64,000 bases of DNA from Tetraselmis striata (lineage: Eukaryota > Chlorophyta > Chlorodendrophyceae > Chlorodendrales > Chlorodendraceae). Of this stretch, positions 10,701 through 21,200 are shown piece after piece. Position numbers and translations under genes: made by a program. The stretch lies in contig VCJN01001822.1 of the NCBI GenBank assembly GCA_006384855.1, positions 1 to 64,000 on the forward strand. The letters run 5' to 3'. Under the pieces are notes generated by a model. The model was not told the DNA's origin. It saw only the letters and a list, made by a program, of their open reading frames with translations, and did no database searches. How positions within the stretch are numbered: position 1 is the stretch's first letter; every line of letters begins with the position of its first letter.

Positions 10701-13568
10701 GTAGTCGGTGCGGTGGGCATTGACATGAGAGGATGCTCCCGAGTCGATGAGTACCCATGCTTCGCCATCGCTGGTGATGAGGGTGCCGTATGACGTGTGG
10801 CAGACAGTGATGACGGCTGGGGAAGGGGCGGCGCCCGAGACAGCCTTGATGTAGTTGCGAATGACGTTGAGATCGATGACCCCGCCGAGAAGTTTGCGCA
10901 GTGTCGCCTCAGAAAGGTGAGATGTGGGCAGATCATCCAAGGTGAAGCCCATGGCGCGAGCGCGTAGGGCTGCAGGGGGCTCGCACCATCTGCCGTTGTC
11001 TGCCCAGGACCAGGGGCCATCATGTTCGTAGACCATGCCAGTGCCCGGCTGACCGTTGGTTTGCATGCGAAAAGCGTATGAGCCGGGGCGGGCGACGAAC
11101 TTCGGAAAGTAGTCGGTTGTCACCACTGGAGTAAAGTGGGGGAATTCAGATATACAGAGGTCCCACGCGCAGGGGCCGGGGTCGGTGAGCTCGATGGCGT
11201 TGATGTTGTTGATGTAGTCCTGAACGTCGGTTTGCGAAGCGATATTGGTCCACAGGAGGGTGTCGCGGTGAGCCGCCGAGCCGCAGGCGGTCGCACGCAT
11301 GATGTTGCCGGTGCCAAGTGAGGAGAGTATCTCAGGGAAGTCCAGCGCGCCTGGAACATTCTCCACAATGTAGCGCACCGGTGTGGGCTGTGTAGTCAGG
11401 TAGAAACGGATGAAACTGATGACGGAAGCAAAGGCCCGAGAGCGATGGTCCTGCCAGCCAAGGCGTGAGCCAGCGCGCGACCATGGTTGACACGGTGGGC
11501 CTGACACGATGAGGGTGACCGGACGCAGGGTCTCCAGCTCCGCGATAGTGATGTTGTTGACGTCCATGGGGGTCCTGGCATTACAGTCCTGAAATGCTGA
11601 AGGGGGCAGACGGTCCGGGTACTTGTTGCTGATGACATGTAGGCGATGCGTCCACATAGTACGAGCCTCGGGCGACGGGTCGGCGCCGGTGATCTTGTGG
11701 ATGGTGAAGCCGTATTCTACCAGAGCCTCTACTTCAGATGCCGATGGGCCATGGCATGGCGAAAAGAGATGGTCGATGACCAGAGAGGTTGGCAGCGGGA
11801 GGATTGGCGCAGCGGTGAGGAGCGGTAGTGTTGGTGGCGGGTCGCCACGCAGGGCGCCTTGCTCCGCATGAAGAATGTGGGATGCCAACGCCGCCGAGGC
11901 GGGGAATGTGGGTGAAGTGAGGCATAGGGGTTGGGCTGGGGTGGGGACGGGGTGGGGACGTTGCCAGTTGATGTCGAATAGGTGGATGGGGGGATCGAGG
12001 GAGTAGGGATGGGAGTAAACGTTCCAGCGGGGGGAGGTGTCGGGGGTATCGAAGATTGGGAAGGCGTCGGGGTGAGGGCGGGAGCGGTGAACATGCCATG
12101 AGTGTGAGAACGGGGACTCGAAGTCGGCATAAGAGTCGGAGTAGGGGACGTGCCAGGGGTCATGTAAGTCATCCTCCGCGCTGTCCTCGCCCTCCCCCTC
12201 CTGTGCTCCGGTGTCCGCCCCTCCTGGGGCGGTAGTGTTGCAGGTGAGCATGATAGGCAGGCTGCTGTGGTGTTGTGCTGATGGGGACACTCCCACGAAC
12301 GGGTAGGCCTCCCGGTGTCCCGTCGGCCGCTGGGTGAAGGTGTCGCTGGCCTGCTGATGACCCGGGTGCTGATGTCCAGCCGGGGAGACGAAGCCGACCG
12401 GCTGCTGACGACGCTGCATGCCGTCGTTGCCGCCCTGGTTTGTCCATTGCTGCTGCCGCTGGGGCCTGTCCTGATTGTTGCGGTTGTCGTTGTAGAAAGG
12501 CTGGCCTGGCGGCGCCCGATGGCGGTAGTTGTCGCGCGGGTGGTGGCCATAGTTGGTGTTGACGCGACGCTCCGCAGGCGCGCGCTGATGGCGGTCATAG
12601 CGAGGGTTGGTCATGGTGCCGGTCGGCGTGGTGTCATCCAGGATACGCAGGCCATTGGCATGGCGCCTGGCCACACACTGCTGCTGGGTATGGCCCGGAC
12701 GGTCACACCGTCTGCAGACAACGCTGGGCCCGGTGGTGTGCTGCGGGTCCCTGGGGCTGTAGGAATTGATGAAGTTTGGCGGGCACGCGCGGACGCGCTG
12801 CTGACGCTGACGCTTGCGCGCCTCCATGTTCTGTCCGGCGCTGATGATGGTCGCCAGCTTCTCGTTGACAGTGGCCGCCGAGGTGGTGGTGTCGACGATA
12901 TGATCGTAGTCTGGGTGAAGGCCTGGGATGAGGTAGTTGGCAGCCACGTACTCGAAGGTCCACTGGCCATGTGCCTTGTTCAGCAGATTCCAGAGGTTCT
13001 GGTAGCGACGAACATACACCTGAACCGGCTCATTCGGGAGCTGGCCCGCTGTGATCTCTTCCTCCAAGCGCTTACGCTCCTCCATGGCTGAGCCCTGGAG
13101 CTCAGTAAGAAGAGCCTTCCATGCGGTGTATCCACACTTCCTGGAATCCATGCTGATGCTGTTGACGATGGCCAGTGCCATGGGATAATGGGCTGTTGCG
13201 TGGCGTAGGGCGGCCAGAAGGATCATTTGCTCCTGACGGGTGCCTTTGCCCTTGGTGGTGTCCAAGTAGCCAGCGCTGCCGAGAGCGATCTTGATGGCTT
13301 GAGCGTTGTCTCGTGTAGAGATGGCGTTGTCCCAGACGGGGACGTTCTTGAGGTCGAGTGTCGGCTTCACCGCAGCTGGCTTGATATGCTGGACGACCTC
13401 GGAGTCATCGTCTGACGCCCCGTCCATGCTGAAGGCGTCGTCAGAACTGGTATCATCACGGAAGTCAGGAGGTGGTGGGGCGTGGCCAGGGTCGGTCTTG
13501 ATCGCACTCTGCCGAGCCAGATTGGCCAGGGGGGTGTTCATCATGCCGGTGTTGATGCTGGTAGACAT
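7731..13568 (-). CDS. copia Gag-Pol polyprotein with inserted DNMT3-like domain
   Basis: About 1,945 residues if translation starts at MSTSINTG; the frame stays open further upstream into the LTR, but that part has no Gag-like features. Gag occupies about residues 1-300 and ends in a CCHC knuckle (CRRCDRPGHTQQQC, about 285-298). A low-complexity linker leads to a methyltransferase-like domain (about 600-915). The aspartic protease follows (DSGASSH, about 942), then the integrase with its HH-CC zinc finger (WHLRLGH ... CPACIQAK) and core ending HHQAGLAERSF. The RT shows LYGLPQAPKAW and YVDD, and the copia RNase H shows STAEAEF and QRHIDLKF. Usual copia polyproteins are about 1,300-1,500 residues; the excess is the linker plus the methyltransferase. 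Expression by one polyprotein cleaved by its own protease is typical of the family. Confidence 0.93.
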   Translation of the reverse strand: MSTSINTGMMNTPLANLARQSAIKTDPGHAPPPPDFRDDTSSDDAFSMDGASDDDSEVVQHIKPAAVKPTLDLKNVPVWDNAISTRDNAQAIKIALGSAGYLDTTKGKGTRQEQMILLAALRHATAHYPMALAIVNSISMDSRKCGYTAWKALLTELQGSAMEERKRLEEEITAGQLPNEPVQVYVRRYQNLWNLLNKAHGQWTFEYVAANYLIPGLHPDYDHIVDTTTSAATVNEKLATIISAGQNMEARKRQRQQRVRACPPNFINSYSPRDPQHTTGPSVVCRRCDRPGHTQQQCVARRHANGLRILDDTTPTGTMTNPRYDRHQRAPAERRVNTNYGHHPRDNYRHRAPPGQPFYNDNRNNQDRPQRQQQWTNQGGNDGMQRRQQPVGFVSPAGHQHPGHQQASDTFTQRPTGHREAYPFVGVSPSAQHHSSLPIMLTCNTTAPGGADTGAQEGEGEDSAEDDLHDPWHVPYSDSYADFESPFSHSWHVHRSRPHPDAFPIFDTPDTSPRWNVYSHPYSLDPPIHLFDINWQRPHPVPTPAQPLCLTSPTFPASAALASHILHAEQGALRGDPPPTLPLLTAAPILPLPTSLVIDHLFSPCHGPSASEVEALVEYGFTIHKITGADPSPEARTMWTHRLHVISNKYPDRLPPSAFQDCNARTPMDVNNITIAELETLRPVTLIVSGPPCQPWSRAGSRLGWQDHRSRAFASVISFIRFYLTTQPTPVRYIVENVPGALDFPEILSSLGTGNIMRATACGSAAHRDTLLWTNIASQTDVQDYINNINAIELTDPGPCAWDLCISEFPHFTPVVTTDYFPKFVARPGSYAFRMQTNGQPGTGMVYEHDGPWSWADNGRWCEPPAALRARAMGFTLDDLPTSHLSEATLRKLLGGVIDLNVIRNYIKAVSGAAPSPAVITVCHTSYGTLITSDGEAWVLIDSGASSHVNAHRTDYIYYMDIPAAEQFLVGGFGQPAVGIGTTLAPTLDITGRPHTIVARDCYHTPDITSSVGLTNISRLLSTHQLSKQGYSFYFSRLLNSMITPDGAVIHLQPYPGTTGLYGIKLLPIRDPSHGVMALPSPTASYSLWHLRLGHRCARHMELTQQHAIGIPKLGSAPEAICPACIQAKSHQQSVNRQPSPRAEAPYMLVVIDDWKGPCPSVTGAQHVFGAVDSYTGVKVAITMRTKDEAVRAVHQLHAAVLGMGHTVQRIRADRSAVYTGSPFRQACADLNIALEFTASHSHHQAGLAERSFRTIGECAQAMLLHAGLDRTFWDWAYLHAVYLCNPQWSSSVNAIPYTLMIGRKPDLANLHVFGCVAWVNIPVTMRAAKGKMTPKSWPGIYVGHHEDTAGYRIYNPATRRETVTRDVIFDEVTRPFSSTPALSMPVFQLPDDDHLMDEPQPLDQQEGPHAPPPMPPPMPPSAALASAQEGPPPPQPEGTYLPRHQEVDATALPTPHSSGSAHISSPYVDLSDYHPKLVASAIAEVVRPYPAQMAALALPAPTVRVSKAPRNYKEAISSNHPDDWKQSMDREIASITKMETFVWISIPELRRDNPSAIIIQTAWAFAEKQDKDGNLTKRKARVVVRGDQLTAGENYDDTKTYAPVVSFIALRTTIALAVQLDWELYQFDVTCAFLNANLDEDVYVYPPPPGYGRKDQAWKLIKALYGLPQAPKAWFLRFSSFLRDFGFVSSECDPGVWTLLAVDKSLLAILCVYVDDIMLAASPSSDIRERFQTSLFSTFDATTDGLCTWLLGMAIDRKPEGVLHLHQEKYINDILTTFNMAACAPRRLPCTPDTDFHDPTVAYRAQVQKSVALSTAEAEFVALCMACKCLAFIRVLLRQLHHPTTDPVRVCEDNQACIVQVKHGMITSAQRHIDLKFQYAAQLCQDGVIDMHYTPTADQLADFFTKALPLTTFLRFRAFLMGSSEEPRVAPLPPSVLRPRDSTG
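10824..11771 (-). other. DNMT3-like cytosine-5 methyltransferase domain inside copia Gag-Pol
   Basis: C5-methyltransferase motifs occur in canonical order: an AdoMet-site motif I-like LFSPCHG, motif IV SGPPCQPWS with the catalytic Pro-Cys pair, motif VI VENVPG, motif VIII SAAHRDTLLW, and a C-terminal MGFTLDDLP ... KLLGGVIDLNVI resembling motifs IX-X. The AAHR...W block and the LLG...VI ending are closer to DNMT3 than to DNMT1 or bacterial enzymes; that comparison is from memory, not an alignment. The domain would methylate cytosine in DNA. It is in frame with the flanking Gag and protease. Activity is inferred only from the motifs. Confidence 0.85.
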
Positions 13569-13758
13569 TTGCGAAGGGATGGCGCACTTGTGCTTGAGGA
13601 TGTATAACTGTAGGGGTGGGCGGGTGGGAAGAAAACTCGTCGCACGGCGCCGTCGACCGTCGAAAGTTGTCGAGGGTCGAGATACACGCAGGTTGAAGCC
13701 TCTGGCAGACGTCGAGCACGGGGCAAGACGTCGAACCAAAGGAGAGGGCCCAAAAACC

Positions 13759-14239
13759 TGTCGGAGGGGATTGTCGAAGTGATGGCTGAGTGGCACTGTC
13801 ACTGATGGGGGGAGAGTCGGCGAGAGTCGGCGTGCACGCGTCGAATCACGTCGAGTGCCAGCAAGCAAGGTGCGAGCTGGAAAGACAAAGGGCTGCTATG
13901 AGCCGTGAGCGATGGACGATAGGTAGTCGCTGTCGCCGTGGTGATGGCTGAGTGGCACTGTCACGAGAGAGAAAGGGTGAGTCGGAATATTTCTGGAAAA
14001 GCAGTTGACTGAATTACAAGGAGCCGAGGCTGGCAATTTATACCAGCCGGCTAGGTGTCAATTAGGACGGACACCTCTCCGTCTAAGAAGGCCAACTGGC
14101 AAAGATGCCTAGGTGCCATGCTTTGGTGCCGTACTGCTGCCATAAGGTCCAAATTAGGCACAGGTACGGCAGCCAGAAGAAAGCGGATTTCACAGAGAGA
14201 AAAGCGGATTCAGGGTACCGGGGTACCCTGGGTCCAACA
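13759..14239 (-). repeat. copia 5' LTR
   Basis: 481 bp with TG...CA ends, followed by the right-hand gttct duplication. The element's promoter is expected here, but no TATA box was assigned. Confidence 0.97.
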
Positions 14240-14244
14240 GTTCT

Positions 14245-15290
14245 CATGTATGTCCCAGTATGTTATATATCTACATCCTGGGCGCGACTGCTGATAAACT
14301 GAAACTTGCTTCTACGGGTACCGCCAGTACGATGACTGCTACGAATATCTAAGACCTCCGTATTCGTACAGGTAGCAGTGGCGACATGTAAGGGCCACAC
14401 CGGTTCCCCGGGTACTCGCTAAATGAAATCCTCCCGGGGTTTAAGCTGTGTATGGCGGGGTCACAATCCTGAGATGCAACTACCGAAACGAGTGCGAATA
14501 GTGATTAGTATCCGGTTGATACAGTCAAATATAACGTCATTTGATGAAAACTCAGAGCCCACGTGACCACCCGTCTCGCCAACCCATCCCGCCCCACCGA
14601 TGCCAGTCGAACACACCTGCCGGCACCATCACGCGCATACCGCGGTAGCAGCGCGCTAACGTAGGCATATGGTGGCGTTCAGGTGCCTCGTCTTGTGTGT
14701 CGCGAGCAGGGATGGGGCTGGCGGCGGGATGATGAGGGAGGAGCGCGAGCGGTCACGTGCTCATATTACGCACGTAGCGCGTGCCACGTAGCCAAAAAGC
14801 GTTGCCAGCTACACAACTCGGATTTGAGACCCGTTTACGGTCTTCAGAAACGAGTACCTACGCGTACCTACGCGAACGCGAACTTGGCTAAGGCCCAAGC
14901 GCTATGCCAGACCTACGACTGCAGTAGTTGGGACAGGGGGTTAATCAAGTCGTGCTGGGGCGGCTTCGGCCGATCTACCGGGGCGAACCTTACTTTTACC
15001 CTGTAGCGACTTGCAGTCAAGTGGCGACATTTGCCGCCGGGCATAATCGCTACATTTATTCTGAAATACGTTGCTCGTCTACTAGGTAATCCTTAGCAGT
15101 CGGCATGTCAGCGGTGCACACCATGACTCCGGCGGCGTTTTGGCAGCAGACCACCTTAAAAAAAACACCTTCTACCTGTCCGTGGAGTCAAACCACGACG
15201 TCACAGGGACCAAATAGCGGGGCTACATCAATCTGCCGCACAGCTTTGGGCGTCAGTGTGCTGAGGCACACGGGCGTTCGATCGTCGGCG
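14245..15290. other. intergenic upstream of the cyclase gene
   Basis: No gene was recognised. The interval contains a SINE fragment (14899-15004), and its last part should hold the promoter and 5' leader of the cyclase gene. No core promoter motif was identified. Confidence 0.5.
14899..15004 (+). repeat. SINE copy 2, body only
   Basis: Shares gctatgccagacctacgact and the later ggggcggcttcggccgat ... ggggcgaac stretch with the SINE at 59523-59772. The tRNA-like head is missing. Confidence 0.65.
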
Positions 15291-18200
15291 ATGCGCCTTC
15301 TTTTGCTCCTGGCGGTAGTAGCGGTTGCTTGCGCGCCCGTGCAGCACTGCTCTGGGCACCCTGTCGAGGCCACCAGCCTGGCTGCCAGCTTCAAGGCGAG
15401 CACTTCGCGTCTGCAGATGCTGTCCCTACCGGGCGTGTGGGACGGACCAAGCTTAGGGATGGTAAAACCTGCCCCGCGCACCTCCGCGGCCCTCTGAACG
15501 CCACGCCAGTAAAGGCGGGCGGGGGGGAGGGGGGGGGGCGGGGGAGGGGGGGGGGGGGGGGGGGGGGGGGCAACGGTGTACGGTGCAACGCACCGGTGCT
15601 GCTACCCGTACTGCCACGCTGCGGATGGCGTACTCGTACCGCGATCCGATTCCCCTCAACCCCGCACCCCGAAATCGCTCACACGACGCTCGACGCTCGA
15701 CCACTTCATCAACCCAGCAGCGGTTCCGTTTTCAGCCGCTGTGGCAAGGTGGCGTGAGGCTCGGCGGCGTAGCTTGAGCGTTTTCCTGGAAGGTCGCGGG
15801 GCCTGGGCCGAGGCAGCCTCGGTGGCGTCGTCGACGACGTGGCGTTGCGGCGAGGCCGCAGCATGACTGCTGAGCCCCCTCTGCACTGATGAGCAGAATG
15901 GCATATGCTGATAGAGCTGTGCAGGAGCGGGGGGTAGCGGCCCTGGCGAAGGCCAGGTGTCAGAGGCGCTTCATGGGCAACCCCCGCAGCGCTTTCCGCA
16001 GTTCGCAAAACTGACCGGCTGTCACATGTCCCCCAGGGGATGACGTTGGAGCTCTGGGTAAAGGCGGCCCGGAACCTCTTGGCTGACGGCCCAATCTTTT
16101 CGTACAGTGTCCGCCAGCCGCTGCAGCGCCAGGCGCAGCCAAACGTGAGTCTTGCCGCATGGTGCAAAACCCAGAGCACACGCCACACATAATGGTACAC
16201 GCAGGCTCTGCATATGCCGCAGGTCATCTTTTATTCATGGAAATAATCTTCGAATAATGTGGAGTTTAAAGCGGTTTTGTCATGATATGCGGGAGTCACA
16301 GTGAACACGTACGCAGTTCAATTACTCGGGGCTAGCGTATCCTGAAGATAGTATTTAGCTACATGTATGTCTATATTTGTTAATTTGTACTTAGATGTTT
16401 ATTCATGCGCTGACAGCCACTGCGCCCTTGAGCATCCTTGTCGTGGACATACCAGAGGCAATGGTCAGCAACCGAAATAATTGAACCGCCCATGCACGCA
16501 CCTGGCTTCCCGTCTTCCCACCCTTGACGCCGTTTGCGTTTCCCCTTCCAGGAGCTGGGGCTCGCGCTCACCACGCGAGTGCGGGGGAACAGTGTGCCGT
16601 ACATCATCTACAAGGGCACGCCGCTGATCCCTGAGAGGCTCAGGCTGTCTGGCAGCGCTTCAGACACGCCGGCAGACAACGAGTCAGGAGACGAGGCGGG
16701 TGCAGACCAGGAGTCAGGGTGCAGCGACATGTACACCTGCGGCTACTGGAACCACGTGACAGCCACCCTCGACTACCGCTCTGGAAACTATTCCGTCTAC
16801 CTCAACGGTACGCTGCTCTACGCGGACACGTACCCGGGGGAGATGGAGCCGCCACTGCCAGGCGGGCAGCTCCAGATGGGCGCCCATGTGCAGACGATCG
16901 CCACCCAGCCCACACAGTTTATGGCTGGCGCAGAGTCCTCCTTCAGCGTAGACGTCTTCCGGCTGTACAACCGCACATTGTCCGCTGCGGAGGTGGCTGC
17001 CGGGCTGTGGGCGTACGACCCGCTGCCCGGCACGGCCGCCTCGCTGCTGCTGCACTGGCGCTTTGACACGCCTGGCGTGGACAGGGAGGAGGACTTCAGC
17101 GGCAACGGCAACCACGGCCGCTGGGGCGCCTCCGCCAACCTGGACATTCCGCACGTGTACTACCACTCCACGTCAGAGGGCGTCGTGCAGTCTCAGGTGC
17201 ACCGGCCTGCGTCGGTCCTGAGCACTGCGCCCGTGGTGGGGGCGTCCAGCGTGAGCGCCCTGGCAGTGCCTGGCGCCGTGGTGGAGATCATCCTGGCAGA
17301 GCCGGCCGTGGCGGCATCGGGCTGCACGCTGCTGTCTCTGCCTGCGGTTGGCGAAGTTGAACACGTTGGGGGCGGCGTGGGAGGCGCGCTTCAGGTGAGG
17401 GACTCTACATGCCCTAGCGAGATACGTGTCCCTGGGGGCTGTTGCCGCACTCCAAAGGATTGCAGGAAGGGGCCATGCTGCTGTTGCATTTGTATTCTTG
17501 AAAATTGTCTGTGTTAAACAGGTGGGGACTCTGCTGCCAAACTGCCGTGTGCGGTACGTGGCGCCCACCCTGCTGTCCGGAGTGGCAGGGGGACTCCCCC
17601 TGGCAAGCTTCACCTTTGCCGCCGAGGCCGCAGGCGCAGAGGGCGCTGTGGCCATTCACAGCACCGGGCCTTGCGAACCGCTTCCGCTCGACGCTCTGGA
17701 GATCAACGACTCGGACAGGTTCCATGTGCTGCCGCTGGGCGGTCTCTGCTCGGATGGGCTCAACCCCCGGGTGCAGATCATTACACCCCCGCAGGGGGCA
17801 ATCCTCGCTTCACTGCGCCCGACTTTCAACGTCGACAAACACTTTGGCAACAATGTGGTGCAGAATCTCATACAGCACTTTGTTGCTGGCGACATGGGTG
17901 CTGTCGCACAGTACGTCCAGCCTATGTTGAGCTTCCCAAGCGAGGTGGATGACGCCTTTGGGGTCGTCTTGCTTGCATCAGCACCGGGCTTCACTGGCAG
18001 CGCTTCCTCCCACATGGAGTACCGCTGGCTGTCGCCCTACGCCAATGACAGCGCCGTGTATCGCGTGGAGGTGAATGTGGAGGGGCCCAGCGACCGGATT
18101 CACGTGCTGCAGCCGCTGATGGCCACAAACGCCACCGACGGCTCGATCGACATTACGCTGACGGCTGAGAGCGGCGGGGGGGCGCAGTCACCGGAGCCCG

Positions 18201-21200
18201 ACATGCTGTTCCATGTCACCCGGGGCCCGTATTTTGGCGCTCTCCGCCAGGTGAGTGTGATAACCAGTCCTTTGGCCGGGGGAAGGGGGGTTTGCTTGGA
18301 TTGCTCCATACGCGCCAGTGCCACCACCATCCCCTGCCCCTCTCTTGGCTTCATCTACGTATCGATCGCGGCTGCATTAAGTCGGTGCAAACCTCTGGCA
18401 TATCTTCCTTCGTTGCGCTCACCGGTGAACAGCTCAGTAGCTCAAGGGCCACGTGATGTGACTTCGCGTCTGTGATGTACTTGCATCATTTGGTAGCAGG
18501 TTGCGTCCGTGTGGGATGAAACAATGGCGAGGGCTAGTCTGGCGACGGCGGGCCAGTGTTTGGTTTGGCGTGGCGCGATGCATTCGGCTAGCGGTACACA
18601 GTATACAGCGCGTGTTGGCAGCGCGGTGGCCTCCTGACCCTCCTCGGCGTGGTTATGCACAGGTGTCAGAGGATGGCGCTCCTGGGGAGGCGCTGTCGCG
18701 CTTCTCGCTGCAGACGCCTCTGGTGGAGTACATCGCGGACCAGGTGCCGGAGTACACCCCAGAGTGGGGGCCTGCCTGGAGCAGCCAGCTGACAGCCTGC
18801 CCCAACTGCTGCGCCAACCACGAGACGTGCGATGCCCAGAGCTGCGCGGCGCAGTTTGAAATCCTGGCAGACTGTCTCGGGGACGCGCGCTCCTTCCCGA
18901 TTGACAACCTGCTCGACGGCAACGAGAACACCCTGTACAAGCCCGACTGCGTCGACTGCGGGCGGCATTGGTTTGTGGTGGGCATTCAGGAGCCGGTATA
19001 CCTGGTCAAGGTGGTGCTCATCCTGGCGGGGGTACAGGAGCACATCGTCTCCGTCCATGGCGCTGAGGAGTACGAGGGCGCTGCCACAGCGTGGGAGAAA
19101 CTGTGGCACGGGGGGGAGGCGCAGCCCAGGGAGCTCTCTTCCTCTGACGACTGGCACCCTGACCTGTGCCCGCACTACTCTACCCCCGTGCGCTGGCTGC
19201 GTGTCGAGTACGACACCGCCGGCGCCCCGCGCTTGCCAGGATTCGCTGTTGTTGCGGTGACGGGGTCGCTCGCGCGGCACACCAGCGCGGTGCACAGCCC
19301 CGAGAACCGGCTGCGCTACGAGCCGCTGCCAGGCGTGCGCTGCCGCGTGCCCGACAGCATCGTGGTGGCCGCCTCGGACTGCAGCGAATGGAGCGAAGGG
19401 CTCAAGGTGACCCTTGGCTCCGGAAGCGAGAAGTCTTCGAGCCCATCGCCGGGCGGCGCCGGGCCGGGAGAACCCGAAGAAGGTTCTGGGGATGGGGTCG
19501 GCGACCCGGATGGAGAAAGCTCCGGCGAGGAGAAATATACCGATGTCTTCGGGGGACTGCAAGAGATGGACGTGCCGCTGCACACCCGTACCATGGTGAC
19601 CGTCGACCTGCTGCCCGTCGTCGCGCACCTGGAGCCGTACCTGCGCGCGGAGGAGGGCCTGGAAGGGAAGCTTACGGCGGAGGAGCTCACGGTGACACTG
19701 CGGAGGCTGGACGCCGCCGTTTCTGAGAACATAGCCGTGTTCCACCCGGACACCGGGGCGGCGGTGCCGCCTGGCGAGGACATCCTGCTGGGCATGGGCG
19801 TGCACGAGCTGATGGTGGAGATGTCCATCTCAAAGCCCGAGGTGCTGTCCTTCCGGGCCAAATATGGCGACCTGGTGACATACAGCCTGGGTCTGAGGGT
19901 CACCCCAGTGTGCCCCGCACTCTCGAGTGTGTTCGTGTGTGCAACCGATCCATGGGACTGCGTGAAGGGCTGCGGGACAGACTGCGACCGGGTGACGTTT
20001 GACTACGGCAAGTCAGTCTGCGTGCTGACGCCGCCGCCCCCGCCGCCAGCGACCGACGACGCATCCGGCCCAAGTTGGGTGAACGCCGTCATCGGTGTCA
20101 CGGTCTCTGTTGTCCTCATCGCTGCCGCAATGCTCGCCCTTTTCCTCAAGGCAAGCGGCCATGCCCCCCGCCCCCCCAACCACCACTGGACCATGCCATA
20201 CTCCCACGACGGGTATCCATACGCTTTGCGCTGACATGGAATGACCGGGAATTGGATTCGCGGGTCGCAGAGCCAATGAATTGAACAAGAGTACTCACTC
20301 AAATTCAAAGCGTTGTCACGGTGTGGCACGCGGCTTCTCTGGTGAGGCGCGCCAGGCTCGCCTGCCCTGACATGCTGACACGGCTGCGCGTTGGCGCGAT
20401 GCAGACAAAGGGGCTCATGCGCCTTGGCGGGCCGCCGAGGCAGGGCGAGATGGTGACGCTGGTGACCACCGATATCCACGGCAGCACCACGCTGTGGGAC
20501 AGCTACCCGGAGCAGGTACGCCGCCCGGGCGTGCTGTGGGCGTGGGGCACTCACCGGTCCCTGGTTGGCCTGGCGGGCAGAGGTGGCACTGCATGCAGTA
20601 ACAGTGCCATTGATGGCTTGGCGGGGTCCCTGTGACATTCAGGTGGCCCACGGCATCGCGCTGCACCACGAGTGCCTGCGCGCCAGCCTGAAGGAGTGCA
20701 ACGGCTACGAGATCGCCACCGAGGGCGACTCCTTCAAGTGTGCCTTCGCTTGTCCGGAGGATGCCATCTGCTGGAGCACCCTCTCGCAGGTGCGCCCAGT
20801 CGCGGCTTGCAGGGCGAGGCGTCCCTCTCGCATGCTGACCGGAGCTGCCCGGAGCCGGGCGGCTGAGCGTCTGTGTGTGTGTGTGTGGATCGCAGCTGCA
20901 CCTCCTGTGCGCGCAGTGGGATGAGAGCATTGAGGACGGAGGGCACGGCGCGCTGATGACAAGGGAAGATTGGGCCAACTGCGAAGCGGCGCCGGTGGTG
21001 GATAAGAACGCGGTACATCTCATCAACAGCCTCGCGGCATCTGGTGCCCACCCCCCCTTGGCGAGGAACCTGCTTTCTCCCCCGCGGCGCCGGCACGCTG
21101 TGTTGTAACGGGTTTTGAAGCGCTCAGAGGCCGCCTGGCGGGCTGTTGACGTGACTGGTGCATGCAATGACTGCCCCCACCCGCAGAAAGCATGGAGTCC

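Larger units (their letters stand above)
7238..14244 (-). mobile_element. Ty1/copia LTR retrotransposon carrying a cytosine methyltransferase domain
   Basis: The element is on the minus strand, with LTRs of 481 bp at 7243-7723 and 13759-14239. Both begin TG and end CA and are flanked by a perfect 5-bp duplication (gttct at 7238-7242 and 14240-14244). The LTRs differ at only about two positions, so the insertion is very recent. The internal region holds one long Gag-Pol frame in the copia order (Gag, protease, integrase, RT, RNase H), with a DNMT-like domain between Gag and protease. A purine tract precedes the 3' LTR. A primer-binding site matching initiator Met-tRNA was not seen. The copy looks nearly whole, with perhaps one break. 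Confidence 0.95.

Noticed and set aside
8240-13091. Many long frames in other phases within the copia coding region
   Set aside because: They overlap the conserved Gag-Pol frame and have biased Pro/Arg/Ser composition with no motifs, so they are GC-driven shadows.
18666-19805. 379-codon minus-strand frame opposite cyclase exon 5
   Set aside because: It is antisense to a well-supported exon and lacks any domain.
20003-20638. Minus-strand frame across the cyclase membrane-helix region
   Set aside because: Antisense shadow of exons 5-6.
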